Assembly: GCF_003072065.1 (NCBI RefSeq)
Contig: NZ_QCYG01000005.1
Span: forward strand, 248,001-312,000
Length of the DNA stretch: 64,000 bases
From: Thalassorhabdomicrobium marinisediminis
Lineage (GTDB): Bacteria > Pseudomonadota > Alphaproteobacteria > Rhodobacterales > Rhodobacteraceae
Direction: 5' to 3'
Below, one piece after another: positions 56,455-64,000 of the stretch; positions within the stretch are counted from its first letter, which is position 1; every line of letters starts with the position of its first letter. The position numbers and the translations under genes were made by a program. The notes beneath the pieces were generated by a model. The model was given only the letters and a program-made list of their open reading frames with translations, did not search any database and was not told the DNA's origin.

Positions 56455-56625
56455 AGCGCTCTCGCGTCATCCACTGTCTGCGGCCGCGCGAAGACGTCAA
56501 ATGCGTTTACTGCTTTGTGGACGCGGTGAAAGCGCACCGCGAATCCCGCAACCACTTTAAGATAAGTTAACAAAATTCGGCAGAACTCATAGCGAGCTTA
56601 CTTCCGGCATCGATCCGTTCTGACT

Positions 56626-57516
56626 TCAGGGACGCGGTGGATTAACCGTCCGGCGATGCAAGAGAACAGACAACACGATCAGTGCTGCTCCGATATATTC
56701 GTTTGGCGTAAACAGGCTGTCATAGACCAGCCAAGCCACTACGGCGGCGAACACTGTCTGCAGGGCCAGCGCGTTGTTGACGATGGTCGCATGCACCCGT
56801 TTGACCCCATAATTGGTGCCGAACAGAAAGCCGACGTTCGCCACCCCGGCGATCAGCCCGATCAGCAGCACCCGGCCATCCAGATGCGGCGCATCCTGCC
56901 CGAACCCCATCAGAGCGGCACTCAACACGAGCAGCACCAGCGCCGCGATCGCCAACATCAAAAAGGTTTTCTCGGCAATGCTCAGCGCCGCGGTCAGCCC
57001 CCGTTGCGACATGATCCCCAGGCTCATGAAGAACGCCGACCCCAGCGCCGCCAGCATCGCCAGCGCATCGCCCCACGACACAGCGAAACTCGCCCCGATG
57101 ACGATCACCGCCCCGAGACTGGCCATGACGATGGTGGCGATCTGCCGCCCCGAGAAGCGTTCGCGATACAGCAAGAACCCGAGGAAGGCCGAGAACGGCA
57201 AGGCCATCACCGTCGCCGCCGCGCCGTATTTTCCGTTCACATAGGCAAATGTATTGAGCGAGATCGCCATCACATAGATCGACAGCGTCGAGACCACGAT
57301 GCGGCTCAGGTCCGCCCTGCTGACCGACGCGATCCTTGCCCGCGCCGCGGGGCGCATTGCCAGCGGCAGCAGCACCGCCGCCCCCAAGGCACAGCGCAGC
57401 GCCACCTGTTGCGTGACCTCAAGAGAGGGGGACAGCGCTTTGGAAAACACGCCCATGATCGAACCCAGCGCGGCGACCATCACCAGCGCCAGTGTGCCGC
57501 GCTGCGCCTCAGACAT
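56626..57516 (-). CDS. EamA/DMT-family transporter
   Basis: A 296-residue inner-membrane protein with ten hydrophobic segments arranged as two EamA repeats (LVMVAALGSIMGVFSKAL in the first, MLAALGSAFFMSLGIMSQRG in the second). DMT proteins of this type export metabolites or amino acids. It is the last gene of the operon and overlaps the deaminase-like gene by 8 nt, so it probably exports a product or analogue of the pathway. Confidence 0.9.
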   Translation of the reverse strand: MSEAQRGTLALVMVAALGSIMGVFSKALSPSLEVTQQVALRCALGAAVLLPLAMRPAARARIASVSRADLSRIVVSTLSIYVMAISLNTFAYVNGKYGAAATVMALPFSAFLGFLLYRERFSGRQIATIVMASLGAVIVIGASFAVSWGDALAMLAALGSAFFMSLGIMSQRGLTAALSIAEKTFLMLAIAALVLLVLSAALMGFGQDAPHLDGRVLLIGLIAGVANVGFLFGTNYGVKRVHATIVNNALALQTVFAAVVAWLVYDSLFTPNEYIGAALIVLSVLLHRRTVNPPRP

Positions 57517-58552
57517 GGGTCAGCGCGGTCTGCCATTCCCGTTCAAAGATCCGGGTCAGAGCGGCGCGCTCCTCCCCTTCGATCCAGGCGCTCTCAAGCC
57601 CGTTCCACGTCATCGCCTCGATCTGCGCAAGGGGCACACCGAAGTCGCGATGCATCATCGCCCAGACCCCGGCGGGTGTGATGTTGTGAAAGGTCGGATC
57701 GTCCGTGTTCGGATGCAGTTTCAGCTCTGAGGCCAGCATCCGGCGCAGCGGGTGTTTCTCCGCCCAGTCCGAAGGCGCCAGCGTGCGCAGGTAATAGGAA
57801 TTGGTCGGCACCACCGTCACCACGATCCCCGATTGCGCCACCCGCGCCAGCAAGTCCGGGTTGTCGATGATCGTGTAGCAGTGATCCAGACGGTCGACCT
57901 CGAGCAGGTCGAAGGCCGTCTCGACGTTGCGCCAGTGGCAGCCGAATTCGCCCGCGTGCATCGTCGTCTTGAGGCCGCCTGCCCGTGCCATGCGGTAGGC
58001 TTTCCAGAATTTCTCTGGCGGGTGCCCGGTCTCGAGGTAGTCCGCGCCGATCCCCACCGCCCGCGCATCGCAGTGCGTCAGCGCGTTTTGCACCATCGTC
58101 ACGGCATCCTCGGGTGTGGCTTGTCGGTCGATCGCATGGACCAGTCGGGCCACGATTCCCAGATCGCGTTCGGCCTGCTGCATCGCGTCGGTGATCGCTG
58201 CCTGCAACACCTCGAAGCTCAACTGCGGCTGGTGCGCCAGCACCCCGGTGGAATTCCAGAACAGTTCGCAATACAGCACGGTCTCCCGCGCCATATCCTC
58301 AAGACACTCATAGGTCAGCCGGTGCAGGAACTCGGGTCTGGTGAACACATGCTCTTCCATGAAGCGAAAGGCGTGCAATACCCCTTTGGGTTTTTCGCCG
58401 CGAATGAAATAGCCCGCCACATCGGCGCGGCTGATCGGCGCGCCCACCTGTTGCACCATGTCCCACAGGGTCTCTTCACGGATCGTGCCATAAAGGTGGC
58501 AATGGATATCCACCTTCGGAAGGGCCTGAAAAAAGGCATCACTCAGCGTCAT
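57509..58552 (-). CDS. Adenosine deaminase-family protein
   Basis: A 347-residue metal-dependent deaminase of the ADA/AMP-deaminase family. Metal ligands His17 and His19 are in VDIHCHLYG, the catalytic glutamate in MHAGEFG, a histidine in RLDHCYTI and the late aspartates in HPNTDDP. In classical adenosine deaminase the first motif is HLHLDG; here it reads HCHLYG, with Tyr21 in place of the substrate-contact aspartate, so a non-adenosine substrate is possible. It sits between a nucleoside-hydrolase-like gene and an exporter in one operon. Confidence 0.85.
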   Translation of the reverse strand: MTLSDAFFQALPKVDIHCHLYGTIREETLWDMVQQVGAPISRADVAGYFIRGEKPKGVLHAFRFMEEHVFTRPEFLHRLTYECLEDMARETVLYCELFWNSTGVLAHQPQLSFEVLQAAITDAMQQAERDLGIVARLVHAIDRQATPEDAVTMVQNALTHCDARAVGIGADYLETGHPPEKFWKAYRMARAGGLKTTMHAGEFGCHWRNVETAFDLLEVDRLDHCYTIIDNPDLLARVAQSGIVVTVVPTNSYYLRTLAPSDWAEKHPLRRMLASELKLHPNTDDPTFHNITPAGVWAMMHRDFGVPLAQIEAMTWNGLESAWIEGEERAALTRIFEREWQTALTHV

Positions 58553-58567
58553 CGTCGAACTTTCATG

Positions 58568-59482
58568 TCAGATGGTCGTCAGCGCACCCAGACACAGCGT
58601 CCGGATGGCCTCGGCGTCCAGATCAACCGCATAGCGGCTGTTGGGCGCGGTGCTTATGAAATCGGTCGCGGTGCGGCCGCGCGTCACCGGGCCTGCGCAT
58701 TCGACCCGTGTTTCGGCAGGGGCAAAGGTGAAATGCTCCGGTGCGATCATCGCCGCAGCGGCCACCGGATCATAAAGCCCCATCGCCTTGCGACCCCGGC
58801 TCAGCGCGATGTCGAGATAACCGCCCAATAGCCGCGTCAGGATGACTCCGCGGGCCGAGGTGTTCTCCGCCTGCGCGGTCACGTCATCCTCGTCGATCAG
58901 CACCTTGCGGCAGGCGTCCAAATCGATCACGTCCGGCGTCATCCCCCGGTCCAGCACAATCTGCACCGCTTCGGGATCGGCAAACGCGTTGAACTCGGCC
59001 GAGGGCGTGTGATTGCCGCGCCCGACGGCCCCACCCATCCAGACCAGTCGGTCGATCCGCGCGATCAGCTCGGGTCGCACCAGCGCCAGCAGCGCCAGAT
59101 TGGTCAGCGGCCCCAACGCCAGAATGTGGCGCGGCCCGTCGTCACGCTGTAGCCAATCGCACAACGGCTCAAGGAACGCCGGCAAGGCAGGCTCCGCAAC
59201 TTGCGGCAGCAACGGCCCTTCGCCGCGCACTGGCAGGCCCTCGGGCCCCAGTATCCGCTCCGCCGTTTCCAGCGGGCCTAGGATCGGACGATCGGCCCCG
59301 GCGTAAAAGGGAAACTCCCAACCGAAGGCCGCACTGCAACGGTGGGCATTGCGCACCACCTGCGGCAAGGGCGCGTTGCCCGACACCAGCGAGACACCGT
59401 CGATCCGGCGATGGGCATGGGCCGCAATGATCGCAAAGACGTCATCGCTGCCCATGTCGGTATCAATCCACAGGGCCGACAT
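58568..59482 (-). CDS. Nucleoside hydrolase-family protein
   Basis: A 304-residue IUNH-family protein. The calcium-binding motif is WIDTDMGSDDVFAI at residues 5-18, followed by LGPLTNLALL, WMGGAVGRGNHTPSAEFN and NAFADPEA. The family cleaves the N-glycosidic bond of ribonucleosides. At the position of the catalytic histidine (usual HDP) the sequence is YDP (Tyr237), a substitution that changes the usual proton donor for the base. Its ATG overlaps the stop of the upstream ATPase gene (TAATG). Confidence 0.88.
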   Translation of the reverse strand: MSALWIDTDMGSDDVFAIIAAHAHRRIDGVSLVSGNAPLPQVVRNAHRCSAAFGWEFPFYAGADRPILGPLETAERILGPEGLPVRGEGPLLPQVAEPALPAFLEPLCDWLQRDDGPRHILALGPLTNLALLALVRPELIARIDRLVWMGGAVGRGNHTPSAEFNAFADPEAVQIVLDRGMTPDVIDLDACRKVLIDEDDVTAQAENTSARGVILTRLLGGYLDIALSRGRKAMGLYDPVAAAAMIAPEHFTFAPAETRVECAGPVTRGRTATDFISTAPNSRYAVDLDAEAIRTLCLGALTTI

Positions 59483-60438
59483 TATCCGGCCTGCAGCGCC
59501 ACGGCCTGCGCCATCGGCAGATCGAACCGCACGGTTTCGCCCTCGGCATAGGCTGGCAGATCCGCTGCGACCGCGCCCTTGATCTGGCCCCTGTCGGTCT
59601 CGATCACGTAGGTCCGGTAATCGCCGCCGAAGGACATGCCGCGGATGCGCCCCTCGTAGGGCCCCTCACCAAGGCGGATCGCATTCGGACGCCAAGCACG
59701 TTCGCGGCCATCCTCACCTGGCAGTATGTTCTCGAAGCCGAAGAAATCCGCCGCAAAACGGGTTTCCGGCGCATTATACATATCTTCGGCCAGCCCCGAC
59801 TGGACGATCTTGCCGTCCTTCATCAGCACGATCCGGTCCGCCAGCGCGAGGGCTTCGCTCTGGTCGTGGGTGACGAAGATCATCGTCACGCCGGTGCGCT
59901 TCTGGATGTCTTTCAACACCATCTGCATCTCAAGCCGCAGCCGCGCGTCAAGGTTCGACAGCGGCTCGTCCAGCAACAACACTTTCGGCTCCACCACCAG
60001 CGAGCGTGCCAGCGACACCCGCTGCTGCTGACCGCCCGACAGGTCCGGCGTCAACCGGTTGGCGAATTGCGACAGACCGACCGACTCGATCGCCGCCTCA
60101 ACCTTCGGCTTGATGTTCTTCTCGCCGCGCATCTTCAGCCCGAAGGCCACGTTCTCGTAGACCGACAGATGCGGGAACAACGCGTAGGACTGGAACACCA
60201 GCCCGACTTCGCGTTTGGATGGCGGCAGATTGGTCACATCGCGCCCGTCGATATGGATCGACCCGGAGGCCAGCCCCATAAGTCCCGCAATCGCCCGCAT
60301 CGTCGTGGTCTTGCCGCAGCCCGAAGGCCCCAGCAGGGCAATCAGTTCCCCCTTGCCGATCTCAAAGCTGAGGTTCGGCACGGCCACCACGTCACCGTAA
60401 GCGAGCGTGACATCATCGAGTTTCACATAGTCAGACAT
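59482..60438 (-). CDS. ABC transporter ATPase, spermidine/putrescine type (PotA-like)
   Basis: A 318-residue ABC ATPase with Walker A GPSGCGKTTTMRAIAG, VFQSYALFPHLSVYENVAFGL, signature LSGGQQQRVSLARSL, Walker B VLLLDEPLSNLDARL and switch FVTHDQSEALALADRI, then a TOBE-like C-terminus. It is of the Pot/Fut class. ATG 60438 begins SDYVKLDDVTLAYGDV and overlaps the permease stop by 8 nt; the longer open frame upstream is low-complexity. The cargo is inferred from the neighbouring nucleoside-processing genes rather than from this protein. Confidence 0.93.
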   Translation of the reverse strand: MSDYVKLDDVTLAYGDVVAVPNLSFEIGKGELIALLGPSGCGKTTTMRAIAGLMGLASGSIHIDGRDVTNLPPSKREVGLVFQSYALFPHLSVYENVAFGLKMRGEKNIKPKVEAAIESVGLSQFANRLTPDLSGGQQQRVSLARSLVVEPKVLLLDEPLSNLDARLRLEMQMVLKDIQKRTGVTMIFVTHDQSEALALADRIVLMKDGKIVQSGLAEDMYNAPETRFAADFFGFENILPGEDGRERAWRPNAIRLGEGPYEGRIRGMSFGGDYRTYVIETDRGQIKGAVAADLPAYAEGETVRFDLPMAQAVALQAG

Positions 60439-61213
60439 ATTTCGAAAATCCCAAGAATCTTTCGGCAAGGAACACGATCCCGACCGACATGAACGCCAGG
60501 AGGCAGGCCAAGGCCGCGACCGACGGGTCATAAGTGGTTTCCATATAGGCAAGCATATCAATCGGCAGCGTCCGCACGCCGGGTCCCGACAGGAACAGCG
60601 ACACAGGCACCTGATTGAATGAAGTGACAAACCCAAGGATGAATGCCGCAAGGATGCCGCCGCGAATGTTCGGGAACACCACGCGGAAGAACGAGCCAAG
60701 GCGCGAACAGCCCAGGATCAGCGCTGCCTCTTCCACATCCGTGCGCAGGTTCTGCAACGATGATGTCACGACCCGCACCGCGTAAGGCAGGATCAACGCA
60801 GTATGCGCCAGGAACAGTGTCGCGAAAATCGTGAACCCGGTCGGAATGACGAGGTATCGCAACAGCGCCAAGCCCACGATGATTCCCGGCACGATGAGCG
60901 GCGAGGACACGATCAGCTGAACGGCCCCTGCCCCCGGCACCTTGTAGCGCGAAATCGCATAGGCTGCGGGCACTCCGATCACCAAGGCCGCCAGCGTGCC
61001 AAAGATAGCCAGCACCATCGAAATCACAAAGGAATCGCGGAAGCTCTCGATGGTGAAGACCTTGACGAACCAGCGCAGCGACAGACCCTCCGGCGGGAAG
61101 GCCAGGTTGTTGCCGTCGGTCATTGCCGCAAGGATGATGACGATGAATGGACCGATCAGAAAAGTGAGCGTCAGCCCGATGATCGTCCAGTTTGCGAAAG
61201 ATGACGTTTTCAT
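60431..61213 (-). CDS. ABC transporter permease (PotC-like)
   Basis: A 260-residue permease with six spans. LRWFVKVFTIESFRDSFVISM precedes the core, and the EAA loop is EEAALILGCSRLGSFFRVVFPNIRGGI. It resembles PotC/YdcV-type permeases. It follows the PotB-like permease by one base and overlaps the ATPase gene by 8 nt. Confidence 0.92.
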   Translation of the reverse strand: MKTSSFANWTIIGLTLTFLIGPFIVIILAAMTDGNNLAFPPEGLSLRWFVKVFTIESFRDSFVISMVLAIFGTLAALVIGVPAAYAISRYKVPGAGAVQLIVSSPLIVPGIIVGLALLRYLVIPTGFTIFATLFLAHTALILPYAVRVVTSSLQNLRTDVEEAALILGCSRLGSFFRVVFPNIRGGILAAFILGFVTSFNQVPVSLFLSGPGVRTLPIDMLAYMETTYDPSVAALACLLAFMSVGIVFLAERFLGFSKYV

Positions 61214-61214
61214 C

Positions 61215-62048
61215 TCAGACCCTCCGGTTTCTGGGCTTTGCCAGCCGCTTGAGGAGCAGGTTCGTTACCACGCTCATCATAACAAGGATCATCGCGATCA
61301 CGCTGGCCGAGGTGTAGTCATTGGCCACGGTCACCCGCTGATACAGCAGCGTTTCCAGCATCAGCACCTTCGATCCACCCAAGATTGCAGGGGTGATATA
61401 GGCGGTCATCGACCCGGCAAAGACCAGCGTCCCGCCGACCACCAGACCTTCGCGGGTCAGCGGCAGGATGACGCGGAAGAACACGCTGAACCAGCTTGCC
61501 CCCAGCACCCGAGCGGCGGGGATGACATCGCGTGGCATGTTCTCCATCGACGACATCAGCGAGATGATCATCAACGGCAGGAACAATTGCAGCAGCCCGA
61601 TGAACACAGCCGTTTCCGTGAACAGGATCCGCAGGCCGTCTTCGGTGAGGCCCAGCCCGATCAATACCTGATTGACCAGCCCGGTGCGCCCCAGAATGAC
61701 CAGCCACGCATAGGTCCGCGCGACCGGCGAAATCATCAGGGGCAGGATGATCAGCGCGAAGATCCGCCCCCGAGATTTTGGTTTTAATTGCACGATGCAG
61801 AACGCAGTGGCATAGCCGATCACTGCAGAGGTCAGCATCACGTAAAGCCCCAGTTTCAACGACCGCCAGAAGACGGTGTTGTTCCGGCTCGACGAAAAGA
61901 AGTCGATATAGGCTTGAATGCTGAAGCTGCCCCCGTCGGAACGGAAGGCCTCTGACAGCAGGATCCCGACTGGCACCAGGAACAGCACCGCGGCGAATAA
62001 CGCCGCGGGCAGGACCAGCAACAGACCGGTGGTTCTGTTTTCAAACAT
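61215..62048 (-). CDS. ABC transporter permease (PotB-like)
   Basis: A 277-residue permease with six spans (for example TGLLLVLPAALFAAVLFLVPVG at the N-terminus) and an EAA-type loop around IPAARVLGASWFSVFFRVILPL. It is the first permease of the importer, 11 bases after the binding-protein gene. Confidence 0.92.
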   Translation of the reverse strand: MFENRTTGLLLVLPAALFAAVLFLVPVGILLSEAFRSDGGSFSIQAYIDFFSSSRNNTVFWRSLKLGLYVMLTSAVIGYATAFCIVQLKPKSRGRIFALIILPLMISPVARTYAWLVILGRTGLVNQVLIGLGLTEDGLRILFTETAVFIGLLQLFLPLMIISLMSSMENMPRDVIPAARVLGASWFSVFFRVILPLTREGLVVGGTLVFAGSMTAYITPAILGGSKVLMLETLLYQRVTVANDYTSASVIAMILVMMSVVTNLLLKRLAKPRNRRV

Positions 62049-62059
62049 CGTGGTCAGCC

Positions 62060-63091
62060 TTACTTGATGACGGTGTCGTTCCAGTCATTCAACCACTGGT
62101 CGCGGTTATCCAGAATGACGGCGGGCTCCATGAAGTGCAGGCTCTCGATCAGATCGGCGCCCACGGTCAGACCTTCGGCGGCTTCGTCCGACACTTCGAC
62201 TGTGGAGTTCACCGGGCTGTCGATCTGCGCCTCGGCCAAGGCCAACTGGATCTCGGGCGACAGCCAGAAGTCCATGAACTCAAGCGCCAGCTCAGCATTC
62301 TCTTCGGGAATATTCGCCGGCATGACCATCACGTTCATATCGCCGAACTGACCTTCGGCAGGCTCGGCCCAGACCATGTCGAGCCCGTTGTCCTTGAACC
62401 GGCTCCAGGCAAAACGGCCCACCGGGGCGGCCCAGACTTCGTCCTGCTGAACAAGTTGGGCCAGCTGCGAGGACCGCTGATAGAACGTCGCGATATCATC
62501 GGCCTTCTCACCCACCTGCGCCATTGGCGCGGCCAGCGACATATCTTCGTCGCCCATGGCCTTGCCCAGCATCCACAGCACGCGCGCGCCTTGGTTGGTG
62601 GTGATATCGGGCAGCGCGACGCGGCCCGCCAAGTCGTTCTGGAACAGGTCGGCCCAGCTGTCGATCGTCACCTTGTCGGACCGGTAGACCACCGAGGTCG
62701 CATAAAGCGTGTAGCCCACGGCTTCGCCATTCCCGAGCGGGTCCTTGGCGACCTCGAACAGATCATCGTAGTTGCTCAGCGTCGAGGTTTCGATCGGCTG
62801 CAAGAGATCGGCCCGCGACAGCGACAGGGCATCATGCAACGACATGACCGCCATATCGATCACCGGGTTGTCGCGGTTGGCTTCAATCTTCGACATGCGC
62901 TCGACCGAGTTGCCGGTCTCGACCACCAGCTCGCAGTTGCAAATCTCTTCAAAGGGGTCGTAGACCAGTTCCTTGAACTCGTCCTGCGCAAAGGCGTAGA
63001 CCGAAATGGTCAAGGTCCGATCCTGCGCCAAAGCGCCACTGGCGACCAGCGCCGTGGCGGCTGCGCCGCCAAGAATTGCCTTCAGTTTCAT
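62060..63091 (-). CDS. ABC transporter periplasmic binding protein (PotD-like)
   Basis: A 343-residue extracellular solute-binding protein. Signal peptide residues 1-22 end GALA-Q. Mature sequence TLTISVYAFAQDEFKELVYDPFE, LVVETGNSVERMSKIEAN and VMPANIPEENAELALEFMDFWLSPEIQ resembles PotD/FbpA-type proteins. An unusual CNCEL segment near residue 50 gives two cysteines that could form a disulfide. The ATG overlaps the lacI stop (ATGA), so regulator and transporter are co-transcribed. Confidence 0.9.
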   Translation of the reverse strand: MKLKAILGGAAATALVASGALAQDRTLTISVYAFAQDEFKELVYDPFEEICNCELVVETGNSVERMSKIEANRDNPVIDMAVMSLHDALSLSRADLLQPIETSTLSNYDDLFEVAKDPLGNGEAVGYTLYATSVVYRSDKVTIDSWADLFQNDLAGRVALPDITTNQGARVLWMLGKAMGDEDMSLAAPMAQVGEKADDIATFYQRSSQLAQLVQQDEVWAAPVGRFAWSRFKDNGLDMVWAEPAEGQFGDMNVMVMPANIPEENAELALEFMDFWLSPEIQLALAEAQIDSPVNSTVEVSDEAAEGLTVGADLIESLHFMEPAVILDNRDQWLNDWNDTVIK

Positions 63092-64000
63092 TGTTCGTCT
63101 CCTCCTGGTTTGATCTCTATTGCCGTCTCTCGCTGCACGAGGTGCATCGGAACGACATCGTCTTTGGGGCGTTCCCCGCCGTTGATCATCGCGATCAGGC
63201 CGGCAATCGCACGGCGGCCAATCTCGGTCTCCGAGGTGCCGACAGTGCTCAGTTTCGGTCGTATCATTTGGCCAACATCCAAATCGTCAAAGCCGACAAG
63301 CGAGACATCCTGCGGCACCCGTAGCCCCGCCGCGCCCAGTTCGGTCAACACCTGCACCGCCATCAAATCCGAGGTGGTGGCAATCGCCGTGACGCCCTGC
63401 CTCACCAGCGCCGGAATGTCCGGCGTGCTTTCGTTCATCCAGTGCACGGTGACCTCTGCCCCGTCGGCGGCGCTCTGCATGCCCTCTACGCGGGTGCGCT
63501 GCACCAATGAGGCGCTCGACCCACCCAGACACAGGATCTTCTGGTGCCCCTGTTCGCGCAGGTGGCGCACTGCAAGCGCGCCACCCTGATGGTGGTCGGC
63601 AGACACGATGTTCAGCGGCGATGTCGGCGCGTCGATGACCGCCGTGGGAATATCGCTGCTGCCAATCCGGGTGCCCTTGCGCGGGATCACCAGAATCCCG
63701 TCCGAGCCGAAATCCACCAACCGCTGTACCGCGCGGTCTTGGGTTTGCGCGCCGGAATGGCTGTCGGCGATCAAAACGCCGTAGCCCTGATCCTCCGCCG
63801 CCTGCACGATTGAACGGGCCATGCGCGGGAACAGCGGGTTCCCGACGTCGGGGAGCACCAGTCCGATGATCGTGCTGCGCCCGGTGCGCAAGGCCTTACC
63901 CATCTGATTGGGCGCATAACCAATCCGCCGCGCCTCGGCTTCGACCCGTTCCACCATGTCCCGCGACACGCGCCCCTTACCCGACAGCGCGAGCGAGACC
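63088..64000 (-). CDS. LacI-family transcriptional regulator, N-terminus cut by window end
   Basis: Just over 300 residues are visible; the gene runs past base 64000, so most of the helix-turn-helix lies outside. The visible start, VSLALSGKGRVSRDMVERV and IGYAPNQMGKALRTGRS, is the end of the LacI HTH and hinge. The periplasmic-binding-like effector domain follows (TIIGLVLPDVGNPLFPRMA, ATTSDLMAVQVLTELG, VSLVGFDDLDVGQMIRPKLSTV). It is the first gene of the operon and presumably senses the imported compound or a product of it. Confidence 0.93.
   Translation of the reverse strand, partial: VSLALSGKGRVSRDMVERVEAEARRIGYAPNQMGKALRTGRSTIIGLVLPDVGNPLFPRMARSIVQAAEDQGYGVLIADSHSGAQTQDRAVQRLVDFGSDGILVIPRKGTRIGSSDIPTAVIDAPTSPLNIVSADHHQGGALAVRHLREQGHQKILCLGGSSASLVQRTRVEGMQSAADGAEVTVHWMNESTPDIPALVRQGVTAIATTSDLMAVQVLTELGAAGLRVPQDVSLVGFDDLDVGQMIRPKLSTVGTSETEIGRRAIAGLIAMINGGERPKDDVVPMHLVQRETAIEIKPGGDEQ

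Noticed and set aside
56557-56570. TTAA-N6-TTAA resembling a CtrA binding site
   Set aside because: The CtrA motif needs seven bases between half-sites; spacing is six and no start of a gene lies next to it.
63960-64000. Suspected frameshift in the LacI-type gene near the window end
   Set aside because: Careful reverse complement gives an unbroken frame (SGKGRVSRDM); the gene is only cut by the window.

Overview
The window is high-GC DNA with dense, overlapping operons (many ATGA, TAATG and 8-nt overlaps). Gene content and order (long CarB, YcjX/YcjF pair, TamA-TamB, long-chain FabH variant with a tiny lipoprotein, an N-acetylhexosamine ABC operon ending in cutC, Tad pilus genes) point to an alphaproteobacterium of the Rhodobacteraceae (Roseobacter group). 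This assignment is by recognition of families and context only; no database search was possible.

Layout. 1-15100 is mostly housekeeping: the 5' part of a HAD-like gene, carB, a 7TM histidine kinase, a FabH-like condensing enzyme with a 32-residue lipoprotein, tdk, a minus-strand group (2-hydroxyacid dehydrogenase, csaA-like, proC, YbjN-like), an M42 peptidase, the ycjF-ycjX pair and truA. 15232-20759 is the outer-membrane translocation pair tamA-tamB. 20753-26270 is an oligopeptide ABC transporter (oppF, D, C, B, A). 26459-40540 is an N-acetylhexosamine catabolic locus: GH20 hexosaminidase and a GntR regulator face a ten-gene operon (two permeases, binding protein, ATPase, Gfo/Idh enzyme, two SIS proteins, ROK kinase, KbaZ/GatZ-like protein, nagA) followed by cutC. 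Together they would release, import, phosphorylate, deacetylate and deaminate GlcNAc or GalNAc.

40537-46205 is a decayed tad (Flp pilus) locus. The prepilin peptidase has a frameshift, the flp pilin lacks a start and has a frameshift, no cpaB/cpaC secretin genes lie between flp and cpaE, and tadC runs into the 3' end of a tadG-like gene. cpaE, cpaF and tadB are intact. 46246-54803 is a convergent catabolic locus: tetR, acyl-CoA ligase and two hot-dog proteins on the plus strand; an alpha/beta hydrolase and a branched-chain-type ABC transporter on the minus strand. The same inverted repeat (AACATGAA-N6-TTCATGTT/C) sits at the start of tetR and just upstream of the binding-protein gene, tying both arms to one regulator.

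54804-56454 is a patch of unrecognised ORFs and an IS5-type transposase remnant beside a small membrane protein. 56626-64000 is a minus-strand operon, read from a LacI-type regulator cut by the window end: a spermidine/putrescine-type ABC transporter (binding protein, two permeases, ATPase), a nucleoside-hydrolase-like protein, an adenosine-deaminase-like protein and an EamA transporter. It looks like uptake and breakdown of a nucleoside-like compound. No rRNA, tRNA, CRISPR array or prophage was seen.
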